Shown: positions 1 to 10,904, counted from the stretch's first letter. The stretch is DNA of 64,000 bases from Mixophyes australis (GCA_036250195.1 JAVHZZ010000003.1:16413004-16477003), one strand, 5' to 3'. The notes: a model not told the origin generated them from the sequence alone. Translations and numbers: made by a program.

Positions 1-64
1 TAAATGTTCTGAAACCAACTGCAGTGACCTGATGGAGACAATCACTGGAAGACATGAACCTTAA
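1..64 (+). CDS. 3' end of a probable bitter taste receptor gene (TAS2R), cut by the window edge
   Basis: The frame ending at the TAA at 62-64 reads ...METITGRHEP and is open back to position 2. The segment around METIT matches the C-terminus of the intact TAS2R at 28580-29536, which ends VETITQIFK, and the decayed tail at 42546-42649. The rest of the gene would lie upstream of the window. TAS2Rs are single-exon seven-helix G-protein-coupled receptors; only the cytoplasmic tail is visible here. Without the upstream sequence I cannot say whether this copy is functional, but unlike the 42.6 kb copy it has no stop in the visible part. Confidence 0.5.
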   Translation, partial: KCSETNCSDLMETITGRHEP

Positions 65-677
65 TGTACCTTTTTGGATCGGTCTTAGAAGTCACTGCTT
101 GTTCATTTTCTACACTGTTCTTTACATATAGATTATAATATGAGGAGTCACGTTTCTGGTACATAACTTTAATTTGGCAAAATTCTCAAGACAATGGTCC
201 ATTCCATGTCTCAATTAAGCTAACTCTTAAAATAGTGTAATTTTCATTATACACATTTCTGTTTATACCTAACATACCATTCACTTGTACATGTATTTGT
301 TTACATTGCTAGAGATAAGCAAATCTTTCCAAATATATTAATTAACTTTGATTACAATATTTGGAAATTTGTTGGTTCACTTCTTAAAAAATAAGCATCT
401 CCTACAGAAAGTGTTTGGTGGTCAAACTAATGATCATGTGAACAGGAAACAGTGTTTGCCAGTTATTGCTTTTTAGTTTCTTTCTGATTTAAAATTTGCA
501 CTTCTTTTATTTTTACACTTTACAAATTATCTTTATAGTTAAATATCTATTTTAAGTCAGATTTGGTTATATTGAGTATATCAGTTATAATAAAATTATT
601 TGCCACACACTTACTGAGATATTTATTTGAATGGAAAATGTTTACTTAAAAGATAACAAACTTTGGGGTTCAGTAAT

Positions 678-685
678 TATAATTA

Positions 686-716
<31 letters not shown>

Positions 717-950
717 TTTATAAGGCGCCACAGGTTTCGTAGTACCGAATACAGATGCTAGTAACAAATAGATAAGGTAATACACGTAGGTAGCACAGAT
801 GAGTTTGAGTAATGCTATGGGGACTTAAACGGGGTGCAGCAATATACAAGACAGGATGTACAAGGGAGTCAGACAGTAGACAGACATGAGACAATAGGTA
901 GAGACGACCCTGCCCGTGAGAGCTAACATTCTAGAGAGACTATTAAAATA
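678..950 (-). mobile_element. LINE 3' tail (L2/CR1-like), minus orientation, with (ATT)n end
   Basis: A run of ATT and TTTA units (678-722) is followed by ATAAGGCGCCAC, a layout repeated at 14681-14740 and 47229-47275. On the minus strand this is a LINE 3' end finishing in a short tandem tail. The longer copy at 14681-15467 encodes LINE reverse transcriptase on that strand. The insertion is missing from block B, which runs straight through near 43222. Confidence 0.6.
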
Positions 951-1237
951 TTTTCCGGCACATCTAGTGTGCAATTTATTCTAGTGAAAAGAGAAGTTTA
1001 TATGAGAACTATTATATTATTTAGTAAAATAAAATGATTTCAACTGCAGAATGTATGAAATCTATTTTAGTACAATTTAGGTATTTATAAGAGGGCATCT
1101 AGGGGAGCAGCTGGTATCAATTATATTCTGAACATTTGTACCACACCTAAAGTGATGTTGATTTAAGTGACAAAGACATTTCAAAATCTTAATTAACTGA
1201 AACTATAAACAAACTATATACACTCAAAGTTATATTT

Positions 1238-1390
1238 ACTAAACTGCGGGTTTGAAAAAGTGGAGATGTTGCCTATAGTAACCAATCAGATTCTAGCTAT
1301 CATTTATTTAGTACATTCTACAAAATGACAGCTAGAATCTAATTGGTTGTTATAGGCAGCATCTCCACATTTTCAAACCAGCAGTTTAGT
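1238..1390. mobile_element. Fold-back MITE (near-perfect palindrome)
   Basis: ACTAAACTGCGGGTTTGAAA at the left is mirrored by the complement ending GCAGTTTAGT at the right. The arms, about 70 bp each, pair almost throughout around a centre near 1314. Such a structure is typical of small non-autonomous DNA transposons. The corresponding point in block B (around 43508) has no such element. The superfamily is not certain from the sequence. Confidence 0.75.
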
Positions 1391-2057
1391 ATATATACCC
1401 CTCAATATCTACTGTGCAGGTGACTTTTCAGTTGGAGGAATATAAAAATTTGTGGACGTTTTGTTAGGCTATTGGGATTGCTTTTTAAGTCTGGTGAGTC
1501 GTTGACTGTATGTTGACCTTGACAGACATTTATTTTCCCAAATAAGCAGGGGCAATGAGTGGGGAACTGGTTTCATTCTACTTTTGCTCATGTGACTTGC
1601 GTTGCTATTGGCTCCTTTCCATAACCTTTACAGCAATTTGTCTAATTTTACACATGGTATAATTGTATTAATCAGATTGCATCTCAATCAGGCCTGATTG
1701 GCAAACTGATACAGTTTTCATGGGTAAATGAAGTCACACAGTGCTGCATGTCACTAGTTCCTAGTAAATTTATAAGCTGTATTTCCATGAACATTAGTGC
1801 ATCCTAATTTATAGACTTCCTCTATTTTGTGTAAGTAAAGGAACACTAACCAGATTTAGTTATAAAACGTGTTAGATATTTACATGCAATGTTAATGCCA
1901 AAGAATAATTAGAGCCACTTTACCCTGTGTCTTATATCTGCAACTCCTTTATCTACCACAAATAAACTTGTTATGTTTTTATATTTAACTTGTATTTGTG
2001 TGATTTTTATGTTTATATGTATCGATTGTACCTATTTGCTACATATAATTGTACTTG

Positions 2058-3024
2058 TGTCACACAACGGACCAGCCGTTCACTCGTTCTGGGTCGGTGC
2101 GCTTACCTTCTGGCCCCGCTATGGTCCTTTTCAGCCCTGAGCGCCGTGGCCGCACTTGGCGGCTGCCAACTTGTTTTTTGGTCTGCGCAAATGCAGACCA
2201 GTCCTTATATGTTCTCTGTCTTACACTCATTGGATAATGAGTGTCAGCCCTTCAGTCTATTTAATGCACCTTGTCCCTAGTTATGGTGCCAGTTCTTGAA
2301 GTCTCCCTGCCTGTGCGGCCGTGACTCTTTGTGGCTCCTGTTATTCCACCTGCAGACTATTGCAACTCTATTGATCTAGACCCTGAGCTCCCAAGCTTAC
2401 CTGGACCTCAGTGTGCTCTATCCGCAGACTACTGCACCTCCAATGATCCAGACCCAGATCCTGCAAGCTTACGTGGATCTCCGTGTATTCCACCTGCAGA
2501 CTATTGCATCTCTATTGACCCAAACCCTGAGCCCCCAAGCTTACCTGGACCTCAGTGCAATCCTGCAGTAGACTATTGCAACCCCAGTGATCCAGACCCA
2601 AAACTGACAAGCCTATCTGGACCTCTGTGTATTCTGCCGGGAGACTATTGTACCATCCGTGATCCAGACCCAAAGCTTCCAAGCTTACCTAGACCTCTGT
2701 GTACTTTGCCTGCAGACTATTGCACCTTCAGTGGTTTTCTGTTACCTTGCTTACTTGGGCCTTCGCTCCTGCCATTCCTGCACCTCAAATCTCCTCCACC
2801 TCTCAGTGTTGCCGCTTCACAACACTCTCCATCTGCTATCGCTTGGGACCTATTTTGAGAACTGCAACTTGCGGGGCAGAAGGCACAAAGTCCATACTTC
2901 CTAGAGAGGGTTACTGGCGAACACCTTCTGCTTCGTTACATTCCACATCTCCCTGTCGATAGAGTTAACCCAAGCAATTCCCAAGCAATTAGCAAGGATC
3001 CAACTGACTAGGACGCTTGTGACA
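2058..3024 (+). repeat. Ty3/gypsy LTR with internal tandem repeats
   Basis: The segment opens with TGTCACAC and closes with CTTGTGACA, giving the expected TG...CA ends and a 6-bp inverted terminus. A gag-like frame begins shortly after, at 3042. Its centre (2335-2740) holds about five diverged units of roughly 75-78 bp built around GACTATTGCA...GATCCAGACCC. The same general style (promoter-side GC-rich text, then pyrimidine-rich tandem units) is seen in the solo LTR at 52679-54413. No matching 3' LTR was found; block B lacks the insertion near 44140. Confidence 0.65.
2335..2740 (+). repeat. Minisatellite inside the gypsy LTR, about 75-78 bp x 5
   Basis: Five diverged units repeat the pattern GCAGACTATTGCA, then TGATCCAGACCC, then AAGCTTACCTGGACCTC. 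Read in frame 3 they give a repeated PPADYC..S.DPDP..PSLPGP peptide. This open frame is a by-product of the unit length being close to a multiple of three, and there is no sign of a real protein. Confidence 0.75.
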
Positions 3025-3041
3025 GTAAGAACTGGCCATAT

Positions 3042-3360
3042 TATGGATGCTTCTGGAGAACCTTCCGCTAAAGATATGTTATAACATTTAGTGGGACAGG
3101 TGGAAAAGCAAGATACTACTCAGCTTTCGTGCCTTCAATCCTTGGCAGTTCGTTTGAACATACTCCAAGCTTCCTTGTCAAACCCCCCATCGCCAGTGGC
3201 ATCCGAATCCCACTGTGGCGCTGGCTGCATCCTCTACTTTATAGCTACCTACCCCACCAAATTTTGATGGCGACCCTAAATAATGCTATGGTTTCCTAGA
3301 TCAATGCTCCATTCAGTTCGAGCTGGTCTACCGTGGCTCCAGCACCAATCCCCTCAAGTG
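3042..3360 (+). pseudogene. Ty3/gypsy gag, N-terminal fragment (broken)
   Basis: Starting at the ATG 17 bp after the LTR, the frames read a short gag-like protein: a glutamine-rich start, a proline-rich spacer, then FDGDPK and a Q-C-S-I-Q-F-E-L segment characteristic of Ty3/gypsy capsid in vertebrate genomes. An early stop (near 3080) and a frameshift near 3270 break it. The capsid C-terminus, zinc knuckle and protease are missing here; related parts occur at 10090-10660. Confidence 0.6.
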
Positions 3361-3361
3361 G

Positions 3362-3611
3362 ACTAGTCATCCTCCAAAATTCTGGCCTGGTGGTCTGCTT
3401 GTAAATCTCACTGTCTTGTTGAAATCAAGCCTTGCGTTCAGTGTCTTCCGTGCCCAAAGTCCTCAGACCATCTATTCCTCCTCAGTATTCCTCCTTTGTG
3501 GACGATTTAGCACGTTTGGACACATTGTTCTTGTGAAACACACCAAGCTAATAAATCTCAAACATATTTTTGCTGTTTTATGGGACTTGTAAGTAGCTTG
3601 TATATGACAAT
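3362..3611 (+). repeat. Gypsy pre-RT fragment plus flank, copy 1 (mate: 10662-10904)
   Basis: This 250-bp stretch matches 10662-10904 at high identity. The first part encodes a piece resembling the region before gypsy reverse transcriptase (IPPQYSSFVDD). The second part is non-coding. The match ends exactly at the hAT target duplication ATGACAAT (3604-3611; 10897-10904 in the mate). Confidence 0.7.
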
Positions 3612-3929
3612 TAGAGATGCTCGTGATTGGTTTTCCGAAAACCTTCCCTACCCGAACATTGCAGATCAGAGTATCGAGCTAAACTGGCTTGGTACTTTTG
3701 TACACCCTCGGAACTGACAAAGAGGCAAAACGTCATGGTTGAGTAGCCGGATCTCGCGAGCTTTGGATTCTATAAGTACCGCCCTTCATGGAGATCCAGC
3801 ACCATTTCACAGAGACACAGAAGGCGTAGCAGGGTTCTTGCCAGTCTCCAATGTAGTTGGGCAGCTTGATTAATGAAATAGAAAGAGGAGGGCTCTTGAC
3901 ATTGTACTGTGCCATAGCTCAAACAGAAA

Positions 3930-4400
3930 CAGGAGATGTGGCAGTGTTCAGTGCTGAAACAGAAATAATAGGGCTTGCAGTGTTCTTAAAAGTCTCCAGT
4001 GACATTGTTGTGTCTGTTTCTGTGTGAGCTCACACAAACAGAAGAGTCGGCCATTCTACAGTCTACATACCATTGCTCATTGTCAGTGCTGAAACAAATA
4101 ATATGGCTTGCAGTGTTCTTAAGTCTCCAGTGACATTGTTCTGTGCCATAGCTCACACAGAAACAGGAGAGGTGACAGTGTTCTTGCCAGTCTACAGCCT
4201 ATGTGCCATTGCTCAGTGTCAGTGCTGAAACAGAAATAATAGGGCTGGCAGTGTTCTTAATAGTCTCCAGTGACATTGTTCTGTGCCATAGCTCACACAG
4301 AAACAGGAGATGTGGCAGTGTTCTTGCCAGTCTACAGTCTACGTGCCATTGCTCATTGTCAGTGCTGAAACAGAAATAATGTGGCTGGCAGTGTTTTTAA
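3930..4400 (+). repeat. Tandem repeats in the hAT 5' region
   Basis: Three to four diverged units of about 130-190 bp repeat the phrases CACACAGAAACAGGAGATG, CAGTGTTCTTGCCAGTCTAC and CAGTGCTGAAACAGAAATAA. The same phrases occur once or twice in the short hAT relative at 27600-27740, so the array is an expansion of a subterminal motif of this transposon family. Confidence 0.7.
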
Positions 4401-4573
4401 AAGTCTTCAGTCACATTGCTCTGTGCCATCCATATGGATTCAGTCCACAGAAGACCAGGAGCACCAAGCAGCTGCTGGTGATAGCAATCACTCTACATCA
4501 TCTGCTAAAGCCTATGTTAATGTGCATATAGTTTTTAAGTCAGGGAAACAAAAATTTAAAAAAACCTTTTACC

Positions 4574-7330
4574 TTGGTGAAGAAAAAAACACCGGCAATC
4601 AAGGCAAAGTTAACTGCAGAAAAACAAAAAATTGCCACATGCCGTTCTACACACACAGTGTGCAAGGAAAGAATTAGGCCTTTAACTTTGTGTTTGAGTT
4701 CTAATTTTGTAACTATCAGTGAGGCATCTTCTTGTAAGGTCAGACATGTCAAAAAAAGATCATGTCATTCACACTCAAAAAGTGGTGCCAAAATACTTTT
4801 AAGTGTAAAAGCTGAGCTGGAAAAAAATAGAAAGACAGAAGAAACTGTATGTTCAGATTCAGAAATGACACAAATCCCTGAGGAGAGTCTATCCACAAGT
4901 GTTATGTGTAAGCCTGACCTTTCTTATTCTGTACTCATAAAGAAGCCTCCTTTCAACATTTCTGCAGATGTGTGGACGAGCAGCCCATGTTTAGCCGGTG
5001 ATACCCAAATTGAGAATTCCACTATTGAATTGCAACAGGGTGATGGGGGATATTTGTGTAGCTTATGACGGTGCTAATGAGGATGTTGATGCTGATTATG
5101 TTGTTTGTGCAAGTCCTGCACCAGTGGAAGCAGTTCTTGCCAGTGATAAGAAGAAGGCCATTGTCATGCCAGGGCATAAGACCAAAAAATCCACCTCTTA
5201 TGTGTGGAATTAATTTTACCCAAATCCTGACAACAGTTGCCTAACCATTGTAGCATTTGTAAAGCCACAGTCAGTAGAGTTAGGGACCGTAACCATCTAG
5301 GAACCTCATCCATGTTACGCCATTTGAATAGAGTTCATGGGAAGCTTTTGGGAAAATCAGAAACTTATGCTAAAAAAATAACAACAAGCAGTCCAGCATC
5401 AGCTAACACCCTTCTCTCAGCTAGATCCCGGCACCTGCAATCTACACCCACAACACCGTCCTCCTCAATATCCTCACTATCGATCCGAGTTAGTTCTGCA
5501 TCCATGTTGCTAAGGCTAGATAACTCCTCCACTTTCCAGGATTCCTCAGAAGAAGTAGTCCACATGCTACTGTTGCTGCTGCTGCTGGGTGTGGATCTTC
5601 ATCCCAAAAGCAGGCCTAGAAGAAGACTACTAGTAGTTTACAATATTTGACTGTTAAACAGTCCTTTGCAAGAGGAACCAAGTATGAAAGCTGTCACCCA
5701 GTTGCTAAGCGGATCATGCGACATTTGCTAGTATTAGATCTGCGTCCAATATCCTCTATGAATGCAGCTGGTTTTAGACGGTTAATTAAAGTCTTGTGTT
5801 ACCAAATTTCATAACAAAACCATTTTACTAGAAAAGCTGTTCCTCACCTCTACCAGAAGGTTCATAAAAATGTAACCATTGAGCTACAAAATGTCATTCT
5901 ACCCACTGTAAACTAAACCACAGATATGTGGACAAGCGGAACTGGTCAAACTAAAGATTATATGACTGTGATAATTCACTGGATTGGTGAATTGCCTTCA
6001 ACAGCAAGGACAGTAGCAGTGTGTACCCAACAATTGCTAGATTGCTACTCTGTGTTTCACCTGCTTCACTAAGAGGCATCTGCCAATCTGTTAAAAAAAA
6101 CTAAGGGATGTCATTGCTGCATGGCTTCTCCCATTTGGATTCTCGTTAGGATATGTATTTTCTGAAAATGCCACCAATATTGGGAGAGCATTACAGGTGG
6201 GTGAATTTCATCACATTCCCTGATTTGCTCACACAATCAACTTGGTGGTGCAGATCTTTTTGAAAAATGACAGGGACGTGCAGGAGATGCTGTGGCATGT
6301 AAAATATTGGGACATTTACGGCATTCTGCAACAGCATGTAGGAGATTGCAGGAGCTACAAGAAAAATGTAATTTGCTCTGCCACCAACTGAAGCAAGAGA
6401 TGGAAACAAGGTGAAATTTAACCCTTTATAAGCTTCTGAGAATGGAGGAACAGTGAAAAGCCATTCACGCCTACTCCACAAGCCATAACATTGGTAAAGG
6501 AGGGAGAATGTATTTTAGTCTAGCGCAGTGTAGAATGCTTTTTGTGTTGTGCAAGGTTCTGAAACCATTCAAAGTAGCCACCTGTGAAGTGAGTTCAGAC
6601 ACTGCTAGCTTGAGCCAAGTGATTCCCTTAAATAGACTTTTGGAAAAGCAGCTTGAGAAACTGAAGGAGGAGCTGAAACAAAGCAATTACGCTAAGTATG
6701 TCACAGTTGTAGATCAAGTACTTTATTCGCTTCTCCAAGATCCAAGAGTTATCAAGATCTTGAAATCAGATCACTACATTTTGGCAACTGTGCTTGATCC
6801 TAGGTTTTAAGATCTATGTCTTCTCTTTGTTTTCAACTGACCCAAATCTCAAGAGATGCAAGCAACTCCTGGTGAGCAAGATGACAGCTCAAGTGGTATG
6901 TGACATGATGCTGTCTCCTCCTTCAGTTTCTCAGGCAACTGCTGCTAGGAAAAAACTTAGCTTTCTCAAGAGACCCAGCGATGATGCAGATGACTCAGCA
7001 CAACATTTTGACATCTGATCTGTTCTAAAAGAATTGACCAAAAATTGTGACACTTCTGCTGTAACTCCACCTGATCCTCCTATCAACATCTAAAGAATGG
7101 TGGAAGATTATTTTAACGACAGCGTACAAATGGACAGGTCAGACAGTCTCTTTATATACTAAGAGGAAAAAAGGGCAATTTGGAGACCCATGTACATACT
7201 CGCTTTGCAATACCTAAGCTTCCATCCCTCCAGTGTGTACTCGGAAAGATTTTGTACATGGGTAGGAGGCTACTTCCTAAAAATTTAGAAAAGAGGATGT
7301 TCATCAAAATGAACAACAAATTCCACTAGG
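4574..7330 (+). pseudogene. hAT transposase with BED zinc finger, copy A (inactivated)
   Basis: The frames, joined by eye only for identification, follow the layout of hAT (ZBED-like) transposases. A lysine-rich N-terminus (4574-5068) is followed by a BED finger at about 5190-5345, with the aromatic VWN entry, CSIC, and the end HLNRVH. Next come core pieces: a DLRPISSMNAAGFRRLI segment near 5740, TDMWTSG near 5925, CxAHxINLVVQ near 6215-6250, KPFKVAT near 6560 and ATVLDPRF at 6785-6808. A dimerisation segment with SSVYSER lies near 7230. Stops and frameshifts separate the pieces (for example near 5211, 5649, 5914 and 6811), so no functional enzyme is made. Confidence 0.8.
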
Positions 7331-7754
7331 AAGGTCTTTACCTGCAATTTCATTAAAGTATAGAGGCTTCTGTAATGGTGGATTCCAATGGGGATGAATT
7401 AATATTGTGTGAGGATGGTGTATACACTGATGAGGGTAAGGATGAGGTTGGGGAGGATGACAACAACATCTTGCCACTGTAGAGTTCATTATCAGCACTG
7501 TTAGCTTGGGTGCCTTAAGCCCATTGTTAGCTTGTTTTTTGGGGGCCCAAACAAACCAAGCGCTTCAGCTACAAAAGTGGCACTCCTTGTCACTGAAGTG
7601 CTTGATCTGTTAAAGTGTGCATGTCCTTTTTAAGATCCATTATAAGGGTGGGTGGGAGGACCCAAGAACAATTCCATCCTGCACCACTTTTCATTTCAGC
7701 TACTGCTGTGTGCCAATGTTACCTAGATGTGCTATAAACTGTTGTGTGCTTTGC

Positions 7755-7907
7755 AAAACTTAGCTTTCCCAAGACACTCATTGATGATGCAGATGACAAC
7801 ATTTTGACATCTGGTCTGCTCTAAAAGAATTGACCTACATTTGTGACACCACTGCTGTAACTCCACTTGATCCTTCTATCAACATCCAAAGAATATTGGA
7901 AGATTAT
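7755..7907 (+). pseudogene. hAT transposase copy B, first part
   Basis: This segment repeats 6955-7110 of copy A at high identity (TTAGCTTTCxCAAGA..., then GAATTGACC..., then CTTCTATCAACATC). It stops at GAAGATTATT, where an A-rich/T-rich tract and a retrocopy of NSMCE2 are inserted. Copy B resumes at about 8955. The duplication is internal to the transposon, since both copies lie between one pair of ends. Confidence 0.75.
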
Positions 7908-8954
7908 TATTTATTTTATTTTATTTTATTTTTAATGGTATAATGACAACAGTTTTATTAACAAAGAACAACGTTGCTTGCAGAACTAATGTAGCATGGA
8001 TGTCTAAATAGTCGTGTATATGTATTACTCAAACCTTCCACTTTGCTGCTGTATCATCAGTATTGCACAATATGTTTGTAATCTGCACATTTCGTCAAAG
8101 GCACCTAACTATATTATAATTTTTTGGGGAATTGGTGCTGATTTGAAGCTCAGTAATGATCTTGCTTTTTACTGTGAATGTCAATGGCTATTTTTAGTGC
8201 ATTGTCTGGAACAAGATCCGATATACTCATGTCAGAAAGATCACAGCAAATTTTTGGACACCTGCGGATTTACCCTTCTGAAGTTTGTTTTCAATCATTT
8301 TTCCCATTGCTTCTCTCTCGTACGTGTGACCACATACTTTGTTTTTCACTGGGTTCACCATCTCCAACTGTGATATAGGACAAGTGAAAATCGCAGTGCT
8401 CTGGTTGATGGCGATCTCCATGTCTTCATCTTCCAAAGCTTAGTCTGAAGGGGCCGGTGACACACCCAATTTTTTTTCTCAGGTCCCTTAGCTGTTCTTT
8501 AAGCTGGACATATTTATCGTCCTGCCTCAGGGCCTCCTCTGTATTCTTCTGAAGCGCATTGTGTCTCTCGTGTTCAAGCTCTCTTAAATCCAGAATCTCA
8601 TCCGGTGGGTCACGTTTTAACTTAAGTACGGTCTCCTCAACTGCATCTATATATTGGTTTACATCTCTGTTCAATGCACCATATTCCAACATGACGGATT
8701 ACATGCTGCCCACATGTTCCGTGTCACAGTCTTTCTGGAGAAGATCTAATGCCACTCCAGTTGTAATATCCATTCCTGTGTCTACATAACTTTGGCAGTT
8801 CTTCAGGGATGCGAAGGAGGTATACAGAGAGGAGAAGGAGATTAAAGATGCAGCATGAGCAGACATGGTTTAACGATCACCTGGACGCGATGAATCCTCT
8901 ATGACACCCGATTTCGGGCTGACACATGCAGCATGCACTTTGTTGAGGATTTTT
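7908..8954 (-). pseudogene. NSMCE2: Processed pseudogene of NSMCE2 (SMC5/6 SUMO ligase)
   Basis: On the minus strand the coding-equivalent part runs from the ATG at 8866 to the stop at 8150, 239 codons including the stop, close to the roughly 250 residues usual for NSE2/MMS21. NSMCE2 is the SUMO E3 ligase subunit of the SMC5/6 DNA-repair complex in the nucleus. Visible are an N-terminal SLKNCQSY...GMD segment, a coiled-coil part (YVQLKEQLRDLRKK) and the SP-RING start FTCPISQLEM...VCGHTYE. The second zinc half (CPKICCDLSD) follows after a frameshift. An in-frame TAG/TAA-type stop lies before 8692. There are no introns, and the far end (7908-7935) is an A-rich tail on this strand, so it is a LINE-type retrocopy. 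It interrupts hAT copy B. Confidence 0.9.
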
Positions 8955-9201
8955 TAACGACAGCATAGAAATAGACACGTCAGACAGTCCCTTTACATAG
9001 TTGCAGAAAAAAAAGGCAATTTGGAGACCCATGGCTTTGCAATACCTAAGCTGCCCACCCTCCAGTGTGTACTCAGAAAGAGTTTTCAGCACAGCAGGGA
9101 ACCTTGTCAGCGATCAATGTAGGAAGCTACTTTGTAAAAATGTGTAAAAGATGATGTTCATCAAAATGAACTACAAATTCCATGAGGAAGGCCTTTACCG
9201 G
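8955..9201 (+). pseudogene. hAT transposase copy B, C-terminal part
   Basis: The segment resumes the match to copy A (7108-7345) with the hAT dimerisation region. It keeps SSVYSERVFSTAGNLVSD, a better preserved form than in copy A, followed by a FIKMN-type end. A stop in place of a codon near 9145 and truncation at 9201 by an LTR show it is dead. Confidence 0.75.
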
Positions 9202-10035
9202 TGTCACGGTTGGCTTATAGGAAATTGATTCCAGGCTCTGCTGGACATGGCTTAGTACACCCACAGGCGCGGAGTCTAACAGGCAGGTGGTTTTTACCAG
9301 GAACCCCCGCAAGGAGGTATGGACTTAGCGGCACCAAACCTGCAGGTCACGGTCCTGTGAGAGGGTGAACAGCAGAATGGTGTGGAGGAGCCAAGTAACA
9401 CGGGTAGAGATTAATAAGGTGCAAGGAGAATGGAGGTCCTGTGGTACAACAAGGAAAAGCGGAGGCTGTCACAATGGTGTATCCAATGGTGATAGGTGGA
9501 GATACTGGAACAGCTGGAGTACAGCACGGGAAGCAGAGGTAACTGGGGAGAACAGGCAATGAGTCACCAAGGCAGTTGCGGTTCACAGCGGTAGCGATCA
9601 GAGAACTGGAGCTTTCACAATAAAGTACATCAAAGATAGCATAGTGGTACTGGAGCAGCAATAGTTCAATACAGCAGGAAACTGAGAGCAAACTGAAGTG
9701 GCAGAGGTAACTCATAGCAACAACTGATGAGACACAGTAGTAGTAGCAGCTCTGAGTGATAGCGGTGATAGAACTGAAGCTGTCACGATGTGGTACAGGT
9801 GACATGGTATTAGTAGTACTGGAACAGCAAAGTTCAACACAGCCGGAGACTGAGAGCAGACTGGAGTAGCGGAGGTAACTCGTGGTAACAGCTGATGAGT
9901 CACAATAGTAGTAGCAGCTCTGAGCGGTATCGATGAGAGAACTGGAGCTGTCACAATGCAGTACACTGGAGATGGTAATAGTAGTACTGGAGCAGCGATA
10001 GTTCAACTCAGCCAGAGACTGAGAGCAAACTGAAG
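9202..10035 (-). repeat. Truncated LTR with about 3 tandem units of ~170 bp, minus orientation
   Basis: The left end TGTCACGG is, on the minus strand, an LTR 3' end (...CCGTGACA). From about 9560 to 10030 three units of about 170 bp repeat, marked by GTAGTAGCAGCTCTGAG and ACTGAGAGCAAACTGAAG. On the minus strand the units are pyrimidine-rich like those in the gypsy LTRs at 2335-2740 and 52960-53400. The opposite end merges with the hAT terminus without a clear TG, so the LTR is truncated. Open frames here on the minus strand are repeat artefacts. Confidence 0.5.
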
Positions 10036-10089
10036 TAGTGGGTCAGTGAACATCTCTAATGATAATGTTATCCTTGCAGTAATTATATG

Positions 10090-10660
10090 GCTATTACTGT
10101 CTATATGCAACTCCCCTTTCAGATTGGCACCTCGCTTCCAACCATCAAGTCCACCTGAGAAGCCCATGCAGCTCGAACACTCTTGGTTTACTCAGAAGAA
10201 CGGCAAAGATGGATAAGGAACAACCTTTGTATCTACTGTGCTGAACCCGGACACCTACTAACCTCCTGTCCCAAGCGTCAGGGAAATGCCAAGCCCTAAC
10301 CTGTTCTCAGGAGGTCAGGCTAGGGTCATTGAAACCCTCCCTTAGGTCGGAAAAATTTACCATTTGTGCCATCATTATCTCATTGCTTTGCCCTCTGAAC
10401 AGTTCTTGTCCTCCCTTTCCCTGGATTCCGGGGCCACAGGTAATTTCATTTCCACCTTCCTGGTAAATCAGTGGTTCTTGGTAACCTCTCCATTGCCTGT
10501 ACCTGTTATCTTCACTGCAATAGATGGGAGTCGTCACCATTCAGCTTTGGACTGTTCCTCTCACCCTTCAGTTAGGGCTTTACATTCCAAGCAAATTTCT
10601 TTCCAAGACCTTCCATGGATCTCCAGTCCCGTGGCTCCAACAACATTGCCCTCACGCTGA
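10090..10660 (+). pseudogene. Ty3/gypsy gag zinc knuckle and protease fragment
   Basis: A PMQLE segment typical of the gag end of vertebrate gypsy elements (near 10165) is followed by the zinc knuckle [14 protein letters not shown] at 10228-10269 (C-x2-C-x4-H-x4-C). Next comes a protease-like stretch with the aspartic signature LDSGATGNFIS at about 10420-10455. Stops at the gag-protease boundary and a changed frame by 10660 show decay. It lies right of the hAT and, with the LTR/gag at 2058-3360, may once have belonged to one element or to a tandem pair. Confidence 0.7.
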
Positions 10661-10661
10661 C

Positions 10662-10904
10662 TTTTCCTCCTCCCAAATTCTAGCCTGGGGGCTGGCTTGT
10701 AAATCTCGCTGTCTTGTTGAAATCAAGCCTGTGCGTTTAGTGTCTTCCATGACCAAGTTACTCGGACCTTCCATTCCTCCTCAGTATTCCTCCTTTGTGG
10801 ACATTTTAGCACGTTTGGATACATTGTGAAACACACCAAGCTAATAAATCTCAAACATCCTTTTGCAGTTTTATGGGACTTGTAAGTAGCATGCACATGA
10901 CAAT
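10662..10904 (+). repeat. Gypsy pre-RT fragment plus flank, copy 2 (mate: 3362-3611)
   Basis: Matches 3362-3611 nearly base for base, including IPPQYSSFVD, the run TAATAAATCTCAAACAT and the final ATGACAAT. After 10904 the two copies share nothing obvious: copy 1 continues into the hAT element, copy 2 into ordinary AT-rich DNA. Confidence 0.7.

Larger units (their letters stand above)
3612..10058 (+). mobile_element. Composite hAT DNA transposon, 6.4 kb, with 8-bp target duplication
   Basis: The left end TAGAGATGCTC and right end GAACATCTCTA form the terminal inverted repeat, and the flanks ATGACAAT (3604-3611) and ATGATAAT (10059-10066) are an 8-bp duplication with one mismatch, the size expected for hAT elements. 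A short relative with the same ends lies at 27431-27942. Inside are tandem repeats, a BED finger, decayed transposase, a second partial transposase copy, a processed pseudogene and a truncated LTR, so much of the length is from later insertions and internal duplication. Confidence 0.8.

Noticed and set aside
2331..2858. 175-codon frame with repeated DYC...DPDP units
   Set aside because: It is a translation of the tandem repeats in a gypsy LTR, not a protein gene.
9347..10006. 219-codon minus-strand frame rich in S, C and Y
   Set aside because: It covers the 170-bp tandem repeats of a truncated LTR; there is no recognisable domain.
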